From contig JABLXH010000012.1 in assembly GCA_013178155.1 (NCBI GenBank), positions 1-64,000 on the forward strand: a stretch of 64,000 bases of DNA, in the 5' to 3' direction. The first letter of the stretch is position 1; each line of letters opens with the position of its first letter. Source of the DNA: Armatimonadota bacterium (lineage in GTDB: Bacteria > Armatimonadota > Zipacnadia > Zipacnadales > UBA11051). A program made the translations under genes and the position numbers. Shown here piece after piece: positions 37,568 through 47,567 of the stretch. The notes below the pieces were generated by a model. The model worked only from the letters and a program-made list of their open reading frames with translations, was not told the origin of the DNA and made no database searches.

Positions 37568-39172
37568 GTGACGATGTCCCGGGAGACGCTTTGGCGGCCA
37601 TTGCTCGTGGCGGGCGGCCTGGTGGCCTTGGGCTACCAGGTCGCTGCCGTCTGGGTCTTCACAGCGGATGACTCGTACATCACTTACCAGTACAGCCGCA
37701 ACCTGGCGGCGGGCTGGGGACCGGTCTGGAACGCGGGGGAGCCGCCGGTAGAGGGATACACCACCTTCCTGTGGATGCTCGTCATGGCCGGGCCGCATCT
37801 GTTGTCGGCGGACCCGGTGTTGTGCGCCAAAGTCCTGGGCCTCCTGTCCACAGTCGGCGCTCTCCTGCTCACCTACCAGTTTGCCCGGCACCTGCAGCGG
37901 ACCTGGCACACCTCCGCCAGCGGTGTGTGGCCGGCAGTGAGCGTACTGCTGCTGGGAGTCCTCCCGGCCACCGCGGTGCACACGGTTTCGGGCATGGAGA
38001 CCGCGCTCTTCACGTTCTTGCTGACAGCCTTGCTGTACACAGTGACGCTCTGCGCGGGCGAGGTGACGCCTCGGCGCGCCTACGGGCTGGCTGCAGTCGG
38101 CCTGTTGACCGGGTTGACGCGCCCGGAAGGCAACCTCGCGCTGTTGCTGGCGTGCGGGGCGCTGTGGACAGTGACACCGCGGGAGCGCCGAGGGCCCTTG
38201 CTGCGTGCCTTACTGCTGGCGTACCTGCTTCCGGGGGCGACCTACTACGTCTGGCGCTATTGGTACTACGGCCATGCCTTCCCGCTGCCCTTTTACGTCA
38301 AGACGGTCGGCGAGACCATGGCCGGGTGGCCGCATGTGGTCCACTACCTGTGGTCGCTCGTGCTGCCGGTGGGGCTTCTCGCCGCCCCTGGCCTGCGCAG
38401 CCGGGGCCTCCGCTTGCTGTTGCCAGCCATGGTGCCGGCCGCGGGGCTGATGGCCTTCTTTGTGCTCCCCAAACACCTGATGGGCTACGAGTCGCGCTAC
38501 CTCTACCCGCTCACCCCGGCCCTGATGGCCGTTGGCATGGCCGGCGTGGGCGAGACCTTGCGGCTGATGCAGCCGTGGCTGACCATGCGCTCCCACCGCG
38601 AGCGCTCCCTGATGCTCGCCACCCTGATAGCGCTGATCGCGGCCCGGACCATTGACCACTACGAGCGTGGAGTGGCTCCCACCATCGCCAGGAAGCAGGC
38701 GTACGGCCTCTGCCTGAACGCGGCGCACGTTGCCCTCGGCAAGTACCTCGCGGGCTTCCCGGGCCCGCGTCCGCTGGTGGGGTTCAACGACGCCGGAGCC
38801 ATCCCGTACTTCTCCCGTTGGCGGGGCCTGGACCTGTGGGGCCTGAATGATGCGACCATTGCTCTGCACGGCAAGGCTGAGCCGGGTTACTCGGACTATG
38901 TGCTGGGGAGACGCCCCGACCTGGTGATCATCGGATCGTCAAGCGCAGCGGAGTACAAGCCGACCTGGCCCTGGGAGCCTGGCCTGCACCGCCGCCTGCT
39001 GGCGGCCGGGATGGCGTGCGTGAAGGTGGTCACCTACGATGAGGGTTCCTACTACCTGTGGCTCTTCTCCAAACCGCAGAGCGACGTGGGGCGCTACGTG
39101 GCGGCGTGGGAGCAGCCGGCCGGGGATCGCTCCCGGCAGGGCGTCGGCCCCGCCAGGGGGCCGGGAGGGTGA
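37568..39172 (+). CDS. GT-C-type membrane glycosyltransferase (AftB/mannosyltransferase-like)
   Basis: A 534-residue polytopic protein with about nine to ten hydrophobic segments up to residue 370 and a soluble C-terminal domain. The first extracytoplasmic loop has FTADDSYITYQYSRNLAAG and PVEGYTTFLWM, the Asp-Asp motif and loop pattern of GT-C enzymes such as arabinofuranosyltransferase AftB and related families that use polyprenyl-phosphate sugars. It would transfer a sugar outside the inner membrane. Acceptor unknown. Confidence 0.75.
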   Translation: MTMSRETLWRPLLVAGGLVALGYQVAAVWVFTADDSYITYQYSRNLAAGWGPVWNAGEPPVEGYTTFLWMLVMAGPHLLSADPVLCAKVLGLLSTVGALLLTYQFARHLQRTWHTSASGVWPAVSVLLLGVLPATAVHTVSGMETALFTFLLTALLYTVTLCAGEVTPRRAYGLAAVGLLTGLTRPEGNLALLLACGALWTVTPRERRGPLLRALLLAYLLPGATYYVWRYWYYGHAFPLPFYVKTVGETMAGWPHVVHYLWSLVLPVGLLAAPGLRSRGLRLLLPAMVPAAGLMAFFVLPKHLMGYESRYLYPLTPALMAVGMAGVGETLRLMQPWLTMRSHRERSLMLATLIALIAARTIDHYERGVAPTIARKQAYGLCLNAAHVALGKYLAGFPGPRPLVGFNDAGAIPYFSRWRGLDLWGLNDATIALHGKAEPGYSDYVLGRRPDLVIIGSSSAAEYKPTWPWEPGLHRRLLAAGMACVKVVTYDEGSYYLWLFSKPQSDVGRYVAAWEQPAGDRSRQGVGPARGPGG

Positions 39173-39307
39173 GACCCGGCGGCAGCAAGAAGGTGGCATG
39201 TCCACACGGCGCGAATACCCCAGCACTCAACACTGCCTGATCCGCGGGAGCATCCTGCGTCAGCGCTGCAGCCGCCTGGGGCGGCATGGTACGAGGGAGG
39301 ACCTTTC

Positions 39308-40351
39308 ATGGCCAAGAAGATGCGTGTTGGTGTAATCGGTGCCGGAGGCATATTCCAGGGCGCCCACTGGCCCGGCTGGAAGGCGCTGGATGACTGCGAG
39401 GTTGTGGCGCTTTGCGACATCCGGGACAGCGCACTGGAGGCTGCGGGGGCGCTGTGTAACGTGCCTCCCGAGATGCGGTTCAAGAAGTACGATGACATGC
39501 TCAAGAAGGTGGAGTTGGACATCGTGGATGTCTGCACGCCCAACTGCTACCACTGCGCGCCCACGGTGGCCGCCTTTGCCGCCGGGTGCCATGTCATCGT
39601 GGAGAAGCCCTGTGCCACGTCGGTGGCCGAGGTCGAGAAGATGATAGCCGCACGGGACAAGGCCGGGAAGCAGTTCATGGTGGCCCAGTCCCTGCGCTTC
39701 ACGCCCGAGCATCTGGCGATGCGCCGGTGGGTGGATGCGGGCATGGTCGGCGACATCTACTACGGCCGCCTGAGCCTGTTACGTCCGCGCGGCGTGCCGG
39801 CCTGGGGCGACTTCATCGTCAAGGAGATGTCGGCCGGTGGCCCGTGCTACGACCTGGCGGTGCACATTCTGGACCTGGCGCTTTATCTGATGAACCATCC
39901 GGAGCCGGTATCGGTCTCGGCTAACTACTGGCTGGAGATCAGCAACAAGCCGTCCCTCATGGCCCATGACCCCAAACGCTATACGGTGCCCGACGAAATG
40001 GCGGCCGGCTTTGTTCGCTTTGCCAACGGCGCCTGCATTGCCCTGGAGACTTCGTGGGCGATCAATGCTCCCGAGGGCACCTACAATGTCTTCCTGGCGG
40101 GCACCAAGGGTGGCATGCAGAATAACCCGTTGACGCTCGTGCGCGAGGAGGCGGGCCTGCTGACCAACACCACGGTGCAGGTTAACCCGGACGCCGGCAT
40201 CGCTTCCCACAGTGAGGAGATCCGCCGCTTCGTGGAGTCCATCAAGAAGGGTCTGCCGTCCCCCGTGCCCGGCGAGCAGGCCCTCATCACCCAGCGCATT
40301 CTCGACGGCATCTACAAGTCGGCGGTGAAGGGCAAGGAAGTCAAGGTCTAG
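39308..40351 (+). CDS. Gfo/Idh/MocA family NAD(P)-dependent dehydrogenase
   Basis: A 347-residue oxidoreductase: Rossmann start MRVGVIGAGGIFQGAH, IVDVCTPNCYHCAP, the conserved VEKPCATSVAEVEKM (Glu-Lys-Pro active-site Lys), and GGPCYDLAVHILDLALYL with the catalytic Asp-x3-His. These enzymes oxidise a sugar hydroxyl. ATG at 39308 follows GGGAGG by eight bases. It is followed by a strong terminator, so it ends a transcript. Confidence 0.88.
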   Translation: MAKKMRVGVIGAGGIFQGAHWPGWKALDDCEVVALCDIRDSALEAAGALCNVPPEMRFKKYDDMLKKVELDIVDVCTPNCYHCAPTVAAFAAGCHVIVEKPCATSVAEVEKMIAARDKAGKQFMVAQSLRFTPEHLAMRRWVDAGMVGDIYYGRLSLLRPRGVPAWGDFIVKEMSAGGPCYDLAVHILDLALYLMNHPEPVSVSANYWLEISNKPSLMAHDPKRYTVPDEMAAGFVRFANGACIALETSWAINAPEGTYNVFLAGTKGGMQNNPLTLVREEAGLLTNTTVQVNPDAGIASHSEEIRRFVESIKKGLPSPVPGEQALITQRILDGIYKSAVKGKEVKV

Positions 40352-40382
40352 CCGCCCAGCAGCAATCTGAGCGAGCCCTGCG

Positions 40383-40418
40383 GGGGAACCGGTGCCAGAT
40401 GCAGCCGGTTCCCCTTTT
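40383..40418 (+). terminator. Intrinsic terminator after Gfo/Idh/MocA gene
   Basis: Ten-bp stem GGGGAACCGG (40383-40392) with CCGGTTCCCC (40405-40414), then TTTT. Confidence 0.85.
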
Positions 40419-40538
40419 GGTTCTTGCGCAAGGAGGTGACAGGGGTTCGCGGGTGCGGCGTGGAACCTCAGATAGGGTACGACAGTCTTACGAGTGCAGC
40501 TAGGCTAGACTGCCAGAATGCAGTTGGAGGGTACAGTG

Positions 40539-41621
40539 ATGAAGTACACTGCGCTGGTAACCGTGGGGCTGTTGTGCGTTGTGCTGATGTGCGGGTGCGG
40601 TGGTGGGGGGTCTTCACTGACGCCGCCGTCCGAAGTCGGTACGCTGTCGGGAACGTTGTCGGGGGCCACCAGCCCAGAGACTTACAGCATCATCGTGGAT
40701 GGGCAGCCGTTGAGCGCCAAGCCGAACGCTGACGGCAAGTTCGTCGTGCGGAACTTGCCCGCCGGGACGCACACCGTCGCCCTGGTGGGCGACGGGGGGA
40801 TGATGGGGGCCTACGTGGAGGCCAATGTCGTTGCCGGGACCACGACCAATGTCGGCACTGTCACGCCGGGCCTGGGCGGGCAGATTGTGGGTCTGGTCAT
40901 GAAGCGGGACATGGACGGCAACCTCTCGCCCCTGGAGGGCGTGGAGGTGCTGGCCGACTCGGATGAACCCGTCTACATTCTCAACGGCGACGACGGGAGC
41001 GTGACCGACCCGCCCCAGAAAGACGGCGACGCCCTGCAGTTCAAGGCCATCACCGACAGCAACGGAAGCTACATCATCCCCGCCGTCCCCGAGGGCAGCT
41101 ACATCGTTACGGTCAACGTCCCGGGTCTGACCCAGGGCGTCCAGTGGGTCTGGGTATCGCCGGGCACCACTGCAGTGGCAGACTTCCAACTGGAAGAGGC
41201 CATTGAGGAAGGCGTTGGCACGGTCACCGGCACGGTCCTGGGGGCTGATTCCGCCGGCGGCACGGCTCCGCTGGAAGGGGCCATGGTGACCATCTACACC
41301 GATGCCCGCTGGTCGCCACCCCGCATCGAGGACCCCATCGCGCTGCCGGCGCATGCCGCCTCGAAACTGATGTCAACTCTGCAGGCCGCTACCGGCTTCA
41401 TCCCTCCGGACTACTGGTTCCAGGAGTTCGCCACACTGACCGATGCCGAGGGCAAGTATACGCTGAATGTCCCCAGCGGCTACATCAATATCAGCGTCTG
41501 GGCCGAGGGGTATGAGGGCGTGTATGAGCGCGTTGCCCTGCAACCGAAGACCACGCTCACCAAGAACTACACTCTCCAGCCGTGGGTGGAACCGGAGCCG
41601 GAGCCAGAGCCGGTGGAGTAG
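40539..41621 (+). CDS. Lipoprotein with repeated carboxypeptidase-regulatory-like domains
   Basis: A 360-residue lipoprotein: signal peptide with lipobox LMCGC, a Gly/Ser run, then three Ig-like carboxypeptidase-regulatory-like units. Their signatures are SIIVDGQPLSAKPNADGKFV, LQFKAITDSNGSYIIPAVPEG and ATLTDAEGKYTLNVPSGYIN. The end is a Pro-Glu repeat (WVEPEPEPEPVE). ATG 40539 is preferred to 40518 because the signal peptide then begins MKYTALV. A surface or periplasmic scaffold is likely; no enzyme site. Confidence 0.8.
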   Translation: MKYTALVTVGLLCVVLMCGCGGGGSSLTPPSEVGTLSGTLSGATSPETYSIIVDGQPLSAKPNADGKFVVRNLPAGTHTVALVGDGGMMGAYVEANVVAGTTTNVGTVTPGLGGQIVGLVMKRDMDGNLSPLEGVEVLADSDEPVYILNGDDGSVTDPPQKDGDALQFKAITDSNGSYIIPAVPEGSYIVTVNVPGLTQGVQWVWVSPGTTAVADFQLEEAIEEGVGTVTGTVLGADSAGGTAPLEGAMVTIYTDARWSPPRIEDPIALPAHAASKLMSTLQAATGFIPPDYWFQEFATLTDAEGKYTLNVPSGYINISVWAEGYEGVYERVALQPKTTLTKNYTLQPWVEPEPEPEPVE

Positions 41622-41645
41622 CCACCTGTCGTGGTCGTACCCTCA

Positions 41646-41674
41646 GGGGCCGCCTCGAGCGAGGCGGCCCCTTT
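41646..41674 (+). terminator. Intrinsic terminator after the lipoprotein gene
   Basis: Eleven-bp stem GGGGCCGCCTC (41646-41656) and GAGGCGGCCCC (41661-41671), loop GAGC, then TTT. It also separates the lipoprotein from the convergent aquaporin gene. Confidence 0.75.
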
Positions 41675-41701
41675 CCGTTGGGCAGCAGACCACGATCCAG
41701 G

Positions 41702-42406
41702 TCAGGTGGCCTTCGCGGATGGCTCGGCGAACACCATCCGGTAGACCACGCCGCCCAGGGCCCCGCCGAGCAGTGGCGCCAGCCAGAAGAGCCAGAGCTG
41801 GGCCAGGGCCCAGTCACCAACCACGAGAGCCGGGCCGGTGCTGCGTGCCGGGTTGACGGAGGTGTTGGTGACCGGGATGCTGATGAGGTGGATCAGGGTC
41901 AGGGCGAGGCCGATGGCGATGGGAGCCAGCCCGGCCGGAGCGCGCTTGTCGGTCGCGCCCATGATGATCACCAGAAACATAAACGTCATGACGACCTCGG
42001 CGAGGAAGCCGGCACCCAGCGTATAGCCGCCCGGAGAGTGGGCCCCGTAGCCGTTGGAGGCCAGCCCCCCGGACAACTCGAAGTTCGGGCTGCCGCTGGC
42101 GATGATCAGGAGGATGTAGGCGGCGGCAATGGCCCCAAGTACCTGGACGACCACATATGGCACCAGCTCGCGCCCGCTGAAGCGTCCGCCGAAAAAGAGA
42201 CCGAGCGAGACCGCAGGGTTCAGGTGACAGCCAGAGATGTGACCAATCGCATACGCCATCGTGAGAACCGTCAGGCCGAAGGCCAGGGCCACTCCCAGCA
42301 GTCCTATGCCCACCTCCGGGAAAGCTGCCGCCAGCACCGCGCTGCCGCAACCTCCCAGAACCAACCAGAACGTGCCGATGAACTCCGCCGCAAGCTTGCG
42401 TCCCAT
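41702..42406 (-). CDS. aqpZ: Aquaporin Z-like water channel
   Basis: A 234-residue six-helix MIP-family channel. [21 protein letters not shown] is the AqpZ-type opening; the two pore loops are [11 protein letters not shown] and [13 protein letters not shown], with Arg after the second NPA completing the selectivity filter, as in water-selective members. The ATG at 42406 is fixed by GGAGGTG. The frame stays open far upstream by chance. Likely single-gene transcript. Confidence 0.92.
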   Translation of the reverse strand: MGRKLAAEFIGTFWLVLGGCGSAVLAAAFPEVGIGLLGVALAFGLTVLTMAYAIGHISGCHLNPAVSLGLFFGGRFSGRELVPYVVVQVLGAIAAAYILLIIASGSPNFELSGGLASNGYGAHSPGGYTLGAGFLAEVVMTFMFLVIIMGATDKRAPAGLAPIAIGLALTLIHLISIPVTNTSVNPARSTGPALVVGDWALAQLWLFWLAPLLGGALGGVVYRMVFAEPSAKAT

Positions 42407-42604
42407 GCCACCTACACCTCCCACCAAGCACAAGGATATGCTGACCCTGTGAAGTATGCGCCAGTTAGGCTCCTGTGACAAGCCCCAGACATGGTAGCTT
42501 AGCGCTATCAATGGCCAGCGCGAGCGCGAATGGCTCTGGGGAGGTCTTCGAGTGGCATCAGGGGAACAGCGCCGTGGGGACACTTCGCTGCAAAGGCTGT
42601 CTGC

Positions 42605-43381
42605 ATGAACCTCAAGCTCATCGCCTGCAACGTCTTCCTGCGCGAGGCCTGCCTGTGCGTGGCCCGCTCGCCGCATGTGTTTGACCTCGAGTTCCTGGAA
42701 CTGGGGGTGCACGTGCGGCCGGACACCCTCCGCGAGGCCATCCAGGAGGCCATAGATCGCTGCGAGACCAGCCCCCGCCCCTATGACGCCATCTGTCTGC
42801 TCTTTGGGCTGTGCGGAAACGCGGGGGCCGGTCTGAAGGCGCGCTCCATCCCCCTGGTGATTCCTCGGGCCCACGACTGCTGCACGGTCCTGCTGGGTGA
42901 CAAGCGTCGCTTCGAGGAGTTGTTCGGTGACGCGCCGAGTACGCCGTTCTCCTCGGCCGGGTACATGGAGCGTGGGGACTACTTCATCCGGGTCGAGGAG
43001 GGTGACTACAAGGTCCACTACGGCGACGCCTATGCGGAGATGGTAGCTCAGTACGGCGAAGAGAATGCCCGGTATATCTGGGAGACCATGCACCCACCAG
43101 GCCTAGACGATGGCAGCAAACAGGCCGTCTTCATCGCTCTGGAGGAGCTGGCGCACCTGGACCATGAACGTAGGTTTCGGGAGCTGGCCGCGGCCGAGGG
43201 GGTGGCGTACCGCTCTGTCGCGGGTAGCTTGCGCCTGATTGCCGACCTTATCAACGGCGATTGGAGCCCGGAGGACTTCCTGGTCGTGCAGCCCGGCGAG
43301 TGCACCCAGGGCGTGTACGACTTTGCCGAGATCATCCGGGCGGTCCCCTGCGCCGACGCGCCGAATGAGGAGCCAACATGA
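42605..43381 (+). CDS. DUF1638 family protein
   Basis: A 258-residue protein of the DUF1638 family: [29 protein letters not shown] and [18 protein letters not shown] are its recognisable strands, with conserved cysteines and the His-Asp-Cys. DUF1638 genes are often beside corrinoid methyltransferase systems in archaea and anaerobes. Here it is first in an operon with a zinc dehydrogenase, an SGNH hydrolase, a URO-D-fold protein, a Gfo/Idh/MocA enzyme and a GH3. Its stop overlaps the next ATG (ATGA). Biochemical role unknown to me. Confidence 0.82.
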   Translation: MNLKLIACNVFLREACLCVARSPHVFDLEFLELGVHVRPDTLREAIQEAIDRCETSPRPYDAICLLFGLCGNAGAGLKARSIPLVIPRAHDCCTVLLGDKRRFEELFGDAPSTPFSSAGYMERGDYFIRVEEGDYKVHYGDAYAEMVAQYGEENARYIWETMHPPGLDDGSKQAVFIALEELAHLDHERRFRELAAAEGVAYRSVAGSLRLIADLINGDWSPEDFLVVQPGECTQGVYDFAEIIRAVPCADAPNEEPT

Positions 43382-44379
43382 AAGCCGCCTTCAAGCGCGG
43401 GACGACGGTTACGCTGAGGGACATCCCCCTCCGGGACCTGGCCCCGGACGAGATCCGGGTGAGGGTCCAGGCCTGTGGCATCTGCGGCACGGACCTGCAC
43501 CTGAACCCCGATGAGGCCGACCAGGAAAGCCCCTTCGGCCACGAGGCTGCTGGTGTCGTGGTTGAGAAGGGCTGTGGAGTGACCTGCCTTGAGGTGGGTC
43601 AGCCCGTGGTGATCGAGTCCGCTACCCCTTGCGGCTTCTGCGAGCAATGCAAGAACGCCCAGCAGGAGCTTTGCACCGACATCAAGAGCTTCTGGCACAG
43701 TGGCTACTTCGGTTTCGCCGAGGAGATGATCACCCCGGCCATCACCGCGATCCCTTGCGACGATCTGCCACCCCACATTGCCTGTCTGAGTGAGCCGCTG
43801 GGGGTAGCCATTGACCTGGTGCGGCTCGCCGACATCCGGCCGGAGTCCAACGTGCTGCTGCTGGGCCCTGGTCCCATCGGGCTGATGGCCCTGGCCATCG
43901 TCCGGCGCATGGGGGCGCGTCGCGTCTTCGTCAGCGGGCACAGACGTTCTGCCGCCCGTCTGGCCGTGGCCGAGCGGATCGGCCTGGAAGGGTTCTTTGA
44001 CCCAACCGAGGCGCCGTTGGGGGAAGTGGACTTCGGATGCACCATAGACCGCGTTCTGGTCACCTCGCCACCGCCAACGCTCAACGATGCCTTCCAGGTA
44101 GCTGGCAAGGGCGGCATCATCAGCTTCATCGGCATCGGCTACGGGGAGAACGCGCGCTGCAGCTTCGATGTCAACGACTTCCACTTCAAGAAGCTCCAAC
44201 TGCGCGCTTCCTTCGCCTCGCCGGCGCTCTACACGCCGCGGGCGCTGCAGTATCTCCGCGAGGGCGTGGTGGACGCTGAGGCTCTCATCTCGCACCGTTT
44301 CCCGCTGGACCGGATCGGCGAAGCGATGGCGGTGGCCCGCGACCCGAGCCGAGCGGTGAAGGTGATCGTGGAGCCGTAG
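43378..44379 (+). CDS. Zinc-dependent alcohol/polyol dehydrogenase (MDR)
   Basis: A 333-residue medium-chain dehydrogenase. Catalytic zinc site: CGICGTDLH and PFGHEAAG; structural zinc site: four cysteines in CGFCEQCKNAQQELC. The Rossmann domain has LLLGPGPIGLMALAI. Similar to sorbitol/threonine-type dehydrogenases; likely oxidises a sugar or polyol with NAD. Coupled to the DUF1638 gene by a four-base overlap and seven bases before the SGNH gene. Confidence 0.88.
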   Translation: MKAAFKRGTTVTLRDIPLRDLAPDEIRVRVQACGICGTDLHLNPDEADQESPFGHEAAGVVVEKGCGVTCLEVGQPVVIESATPCGFCEQCKNAQQELCTDIKSFWHSGYFGFAEEMITPAITAIPCDDLPPHIACLSEPLGVAIDLVRLADIRPESNVLLLGPGPIGLMALAIVRRMGARRVFVSGHRRSAARLAVAERIGLEGFFDPTEAPLGEVDFGCTIDRVLVTSPPPTLNDAFQVAGKGGIISFIGIGYGENARCSFDVNDFHFKKLQLRASFASPALYTPRALQYLREGVVDAEALISHRFPLDRIGEAMAVARDPSRAVKVIVEP

Positions 44380-44385
44380 GAAGAC

Positions 44386-45468
44386 ATGGCCTCGACGCCT
44401 CATGCCCTGCCAGTCATCAACCTGCCCGTTCCGCGACCCGGGATGTCGCCGCAAGGCACTCTGACCCTCACGGTGGCGGACACGAAGGGACGCTACACGA
44501 TCCCCTATATCCAGTCGCCGCCGACTGTGAGCCTGCAGCTTCAGTTCAGCCCGACGGGGCCGCTGCGTTGCCACGTGCGGCTCTTGCTGGGCGAGACAGT
44601 GAAGGGCACGATTACTGCCACGCGGGCCTGTTCGCGCGTGCAATTCCACGAGCTGACACCGGCTGAGTACTCGGTGGAGCTGACCGCCCTTGGCGATGAC
44701 GGCGCATCGGTGGGCGTCGCTCGCCACGAGCGCCTGGGCATCGGCACGGTCCTCTGCGCCATCGGCGACAGCATTACCGAGGGCTACCACGGACACGCTT
44801 TCTGGCGCGACGACCTCGATCTGCGGAGTGATGTCTTTCCCGCCGAGGCGGTTTCGCGCGATGGGCGCAACTTTCCGCAACACGCGCCCACCACGCCAGC
44901 CCACCGGCCCGAGGTCAACTGCTTCCAAAGCTGGATGACTGACCTTAATGACCTGCTGACCGAGCGCTGGGGGCAGCCGGTGTTCATTGCCAACGAAGGC
45001 TGGGGCGGCATCACCAGTGGCGGCTACCTGCACATGATGCAGACCGACAGGGGCTGGCAGGAGCGCATGGAACTGCTGCGACCGTCCGTGTGGCTGATCC
45101 ACCTGGGCGTGAATGACGAACGCGCCGGCGTCACTCCTGCCGCCTTCGCGGCCAACATCGAGGCCATCGCCGACTTGCTCATCAGCGACTATGACGCCCG
45201 GCCCGGTCGGGTGCTGGTCGCCCGTCCGTGCTACGACTACGCCGAGGGCTGCGCGGAGATGGAACGCGCCTACATCGCCGAACTGGACCGGCTCATTGCC
45301 CGGAGGGGGCTTGCTGCCGGACCAGACTTCTTTGCCGCCTATGCAGTGGACCGGGCCAGGTGGTACGGGGATGATCCGGTGCACCCTAACGTCGAGGGAA
45401 TGGCCTATATGGCTGGGCTGTGGGCCGACGCGCTGATCGCCGCTTTCCCGGAGGGAGTACCCGGATGA
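44386..45468 (+). CDS. SGNH/GDSL-type hydrolase
   Basis: A 360-residue protein with an N-terminal beta-sandwich (about 1-115) and a C-terminal SGNH esterase domain. Its blocks are AIGDSITEGYHGH (nucleophile Ser), NEGWGGITSGGY (Gly), LIHLGVNDERAG (Asn) and DPVHPNVEGM (Asp-x-x-His). No signal peptide. Such enzymes remove acyl groups from sugars. The stop overlaps the next ATG. Role within the operon: probably deacylation of the substrate before oxidation and glycosidic cleavage. Confidence 0.85.
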   Translation: MASTPHALPVINLPVPRPGMSPQGTLTLTVADTKGRYTIPYIQSPPTVSLQLQFSPTGPLRCHVRLLLGETVKGTITATRACSRVQFHELTPAEYSVELTALGDDGASVGVARHERLGIGTVLCAIGDSITEGYHGHAFWRDDLDLRSDVFPAEAVSRDGRNFPQHAPTTPAHRPEVNCFQSWMTDLNDLLTERWGQPVFIANEGWGGITSGGYLHMMQTDRGWQERMELLRPSVWLIHLGVNDERAGVTPAAFAANIEAIADLLISDYDARPGRVLVARPCYDYAEGCAEMERAYIAELDRLIARRGLAAGPDFFAAYAVDRARWYGDDPVHPNVEGMAYMAGLWADALIAAFPEGVPG

Positions 45469-46412
45469 CCGGAAAACAGCGGATGCTCCAGACGCTGCGT
45501 TTCGAAGAGCCGGACCGCCCTCCGCACTTCGAGGTCATGTTCGAGCTGGAGTACGAGGCCTTTGGGCTCCGTTTCCCGGACCGCAACTCCTGGGCCGGCA
45601 TCTCACGGGCCGAAAAGGATGCCAAGATCGGCCAGTGCATGGAGATCTATGAGCGGATCGTTGAGCGCTACCAGTGGGACGCCCTGCTGGTCTTCTGGCC
45701 GTGGAGTGACGCCGACGGCGTCAAAGCGGCCAAGCGCACCTTCGGCGACGACATCCTCATTGGGACGGTAGTGGGGGGCACGACGTGGGCGATTGAGGGC
45801 GTGTCGGACTGGATGCAGTTCTCACTGGACCTGGTGGAGCGCCCGGAGGCTCTCCACGAGGAGGCACGGCGCAAGACCGAGGTCGCCATTGCCAAGTTCA
45901 ACGAGCTGGCGGAAGCCGAGCCGGACTTCATCCATGTCGTCAATGACATCGCCTTCAACGCCGGGCCCTTCATCGCCCCGGACCAGATCCGCGAGTTGAT
46001 CATCCCCTACCTGACCGAGCAGGTCGCCCACATCCGCTCGCTGGGTATCATCCCCTTCATCCACACGGATGGCAACATCATGCCCTTCCTCGACGACTAC
46101 ATCGGTACGGGCGCAGCCTGTTACCAGTCGGTAGACCCACAGGCGGGCATGGATATTGCTGTGGTCAAGCAGCGTGCCCAGGGCAAGATGGCGCTGATGG
46201 GGAACGTGCAGTGCAGTCTGTTGCAGGATGGTCCGCAAGAGGCCATCCGCCAGTCGGCGCTGTATTGCCTGGAGCACGCCACGCCCGGCGGTGGCTATAT
46301 CTTCGGCACCAGCAACACCATCTTCCCGGGGATGCCGCTGGAGCACTACGAGTACATGCTGTCAGTCTACCGCGAGTTCTGCGCGAGGCTGGCGAGGCGC
46401 GCTCCGCTGTAG
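45465..46412 (+). CDS. URO-D-fold protein with His-x-Asp at the metal site
   Basis: A 315-residue third URO-D-family paralogue (MTGKQRMLQTLRFEEPDRPP). At the metal position it reads IPFIHTDGNIMPFL, i.e. His-Thr-Asp in place of the His-x-Cys of zinc methyltransferases; C-terminally ALMGNVQCSLLQDGP offers a Cys. Start at ATG 45465 inside the stop of the SGNH gene. Its presence in a carbohydrate operon argues against haem synthesis; demethylation of a methoxylated sugar or aromatic group is one speculative option. Confidence 0.75.
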   Translation: MTGKQRMLQTLRFEEPDRPPHFEVMFELEYEAFGLRFPDRNSWAGISRAEKDAKIGQCMEIYERIVERYQWDALLVFWPWSDADGVKAAKRTFGDDILIGTVVGGTTWAIEGVSDWMQFSLDLVERPEALHEEARRKTEVAIAKFNELAEAEPDFIHVVNDIAFNAGPFIAPDQIRELIIPYLTEQVAHIRSLGIIPFIHTDGNIMPFLDDYIGTGAACYQSVDPQAGMDIAVVKQRAQGKMALMGNVQCSLLQDGPQEAIRQSALYCLEHATPGGGYIFGTSNTIFPGMPLEHYEYMLSVYREFCARLARRAPL

Positions 46413-46484
46413 GTCGGGCACTCTTGCCTGAGAGCCGTCGTGTCGGGCGAGGATGCCCGACCCACGCGATTGAGGAGGAACGCC

Positions 46485-47543
46485 ATGCCCATTACCGCCG
46501 GTGTCATCGGTTGCGGGAACATCAGTCGCTTCCATTTCTCGGGTCTGGAGAAAGCGGGGGCCCGGGTGAAGTGGGTCTGCGACCTGAATGAGGCCACCGC
46601 CCGACCCTGGGCGGACAAGTTCGGGGCGCGCTACACGGCAGACTATCGCGACGTCATCGCCGACGACGAAGTCAACCTGGTGGATGTGACCAGTTACTCC
46701 TCGGCCCACAAGGAGATCTGTCTGGCCGCCATCGCCGCGGCGAAGCCTGTGGTCTGTGAGAAGACCCTGGCCACCAGCGCCGATGACGCCCTGGAGATCG
46801 TGCAGGCCGCCGAGACCGCCGGGACCATCTTCTACACCAGCTACATGAAGCGCTTTATCCCGGCGGTGGAGCAAGCCAAAGCTCTGCTGCCTTCCCTGGG
46901 AACCCTCGTCTCCACCTACATCCGGGCTTACCAGCCGTGGGGCGACCTGTGGGACGCGGCGCCCGCCGAGGGCTTTCTGGCCGTCGGACCGGACGGGACC
47001 TCGGTCCTCAGGAAGCTCTACGGCGGCGGCATACTCGTCTGCGGGGGCAGCCACATCCTGGATCTGGTATGCTTCTTCCTGGGGAGGCCCCGACGGCTGT
47101 TCGCCCACATGCACTGGCCCGAGGGCGGGGACTATGACGTTCAGGCAGCGGCGTTGCTGGAGACCGACAACGGCGTGGTGCATTACGAGGCCCTGGCGCA
47201 CCCCCTGACCGGCATCGGCTTCCTGCGCGACGGCTGGGACGAGCGCATCGAGATCAATGGCCGCAAGGGGCGGCTGGATATCTATAGCTCGCTGTGGGAC
47301 GACCCGGAGCACAAGGCCTCGCTGCTGGTGCACTACGACAACGCGACCGGGCAGGCCACCGAGTACCGCTATCCGGCAGTCTCACCCTTCGACCGCGCGC
47401 TGGCCTTTTTCTGTTGCAACATCGAACGAGGCGAGCAGGGCGCGCAGTCGCGCCTGACCGGCTACGACGTGGACGAACTGATTGCCCACATCGAGCTAAG
47501 CGCCCGCACGGGCGAGGCCGTAAACGTCAACTGGCGCATCTAG
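46485..47543 (+). CDS. Gfo/Idh/MocA family dehydrogenase
   Basis: A 352-residue sugar dehydrogenase-like protein: ITAGVIGCGNISRFHF (Rossmann), VVCEKTLATSADDALEI (the EKP motif is EKT here, Lys kept), GGGILVCGGSHILDLVCFFLG with the Asp preceding catalytic His positions. ATG 46485 follows GAGGAGGAA. Same operon as the URO-D and GH3 genes. It probably acts on the sugar released by the GH3 enzyme. Confidence 0.85.
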   Translation: MPITAGVIGCGNISRFHFSGLEKAGARVKWVCDLNEATARPWADKFGARYTADYRDVIADDEVNLVDVTSYSSAHKEICLAAIAAAKPVVCEKTLATSADDALEIVQAAETAGTIFYTSYMKRFIPAVEQAKALLPSLGTLVSTYIRAYQPWGDLWDAAPAEGFLAVGPDGTSVLRKLYGGGILVCGGSHILDLVCFFLGRPRRLFAHMHWPEGGDYDVQAAALLETDNGVVHYEALAHPLTGIGFLRDGWDERIEINGRKGRLDIYSSLWDDPEHKASLLVHYDNATGQATEYRYPAVSPFDRALAFFCCNIERGEQGAQSRLTGYDVDELIAHIELSARTGEAVNVNWRI

Positions 47544-47567
47544 CCAGGCTTCTGCGAGGTGCCGATC

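Noticed and set aside
43048-45384. A 778-codon open frame on the minus strand
   Set aside because: Antisense to DUF1638, dehydrogenase and SGNH genes with good motifs. No recognisable domain and low-complexity composition.
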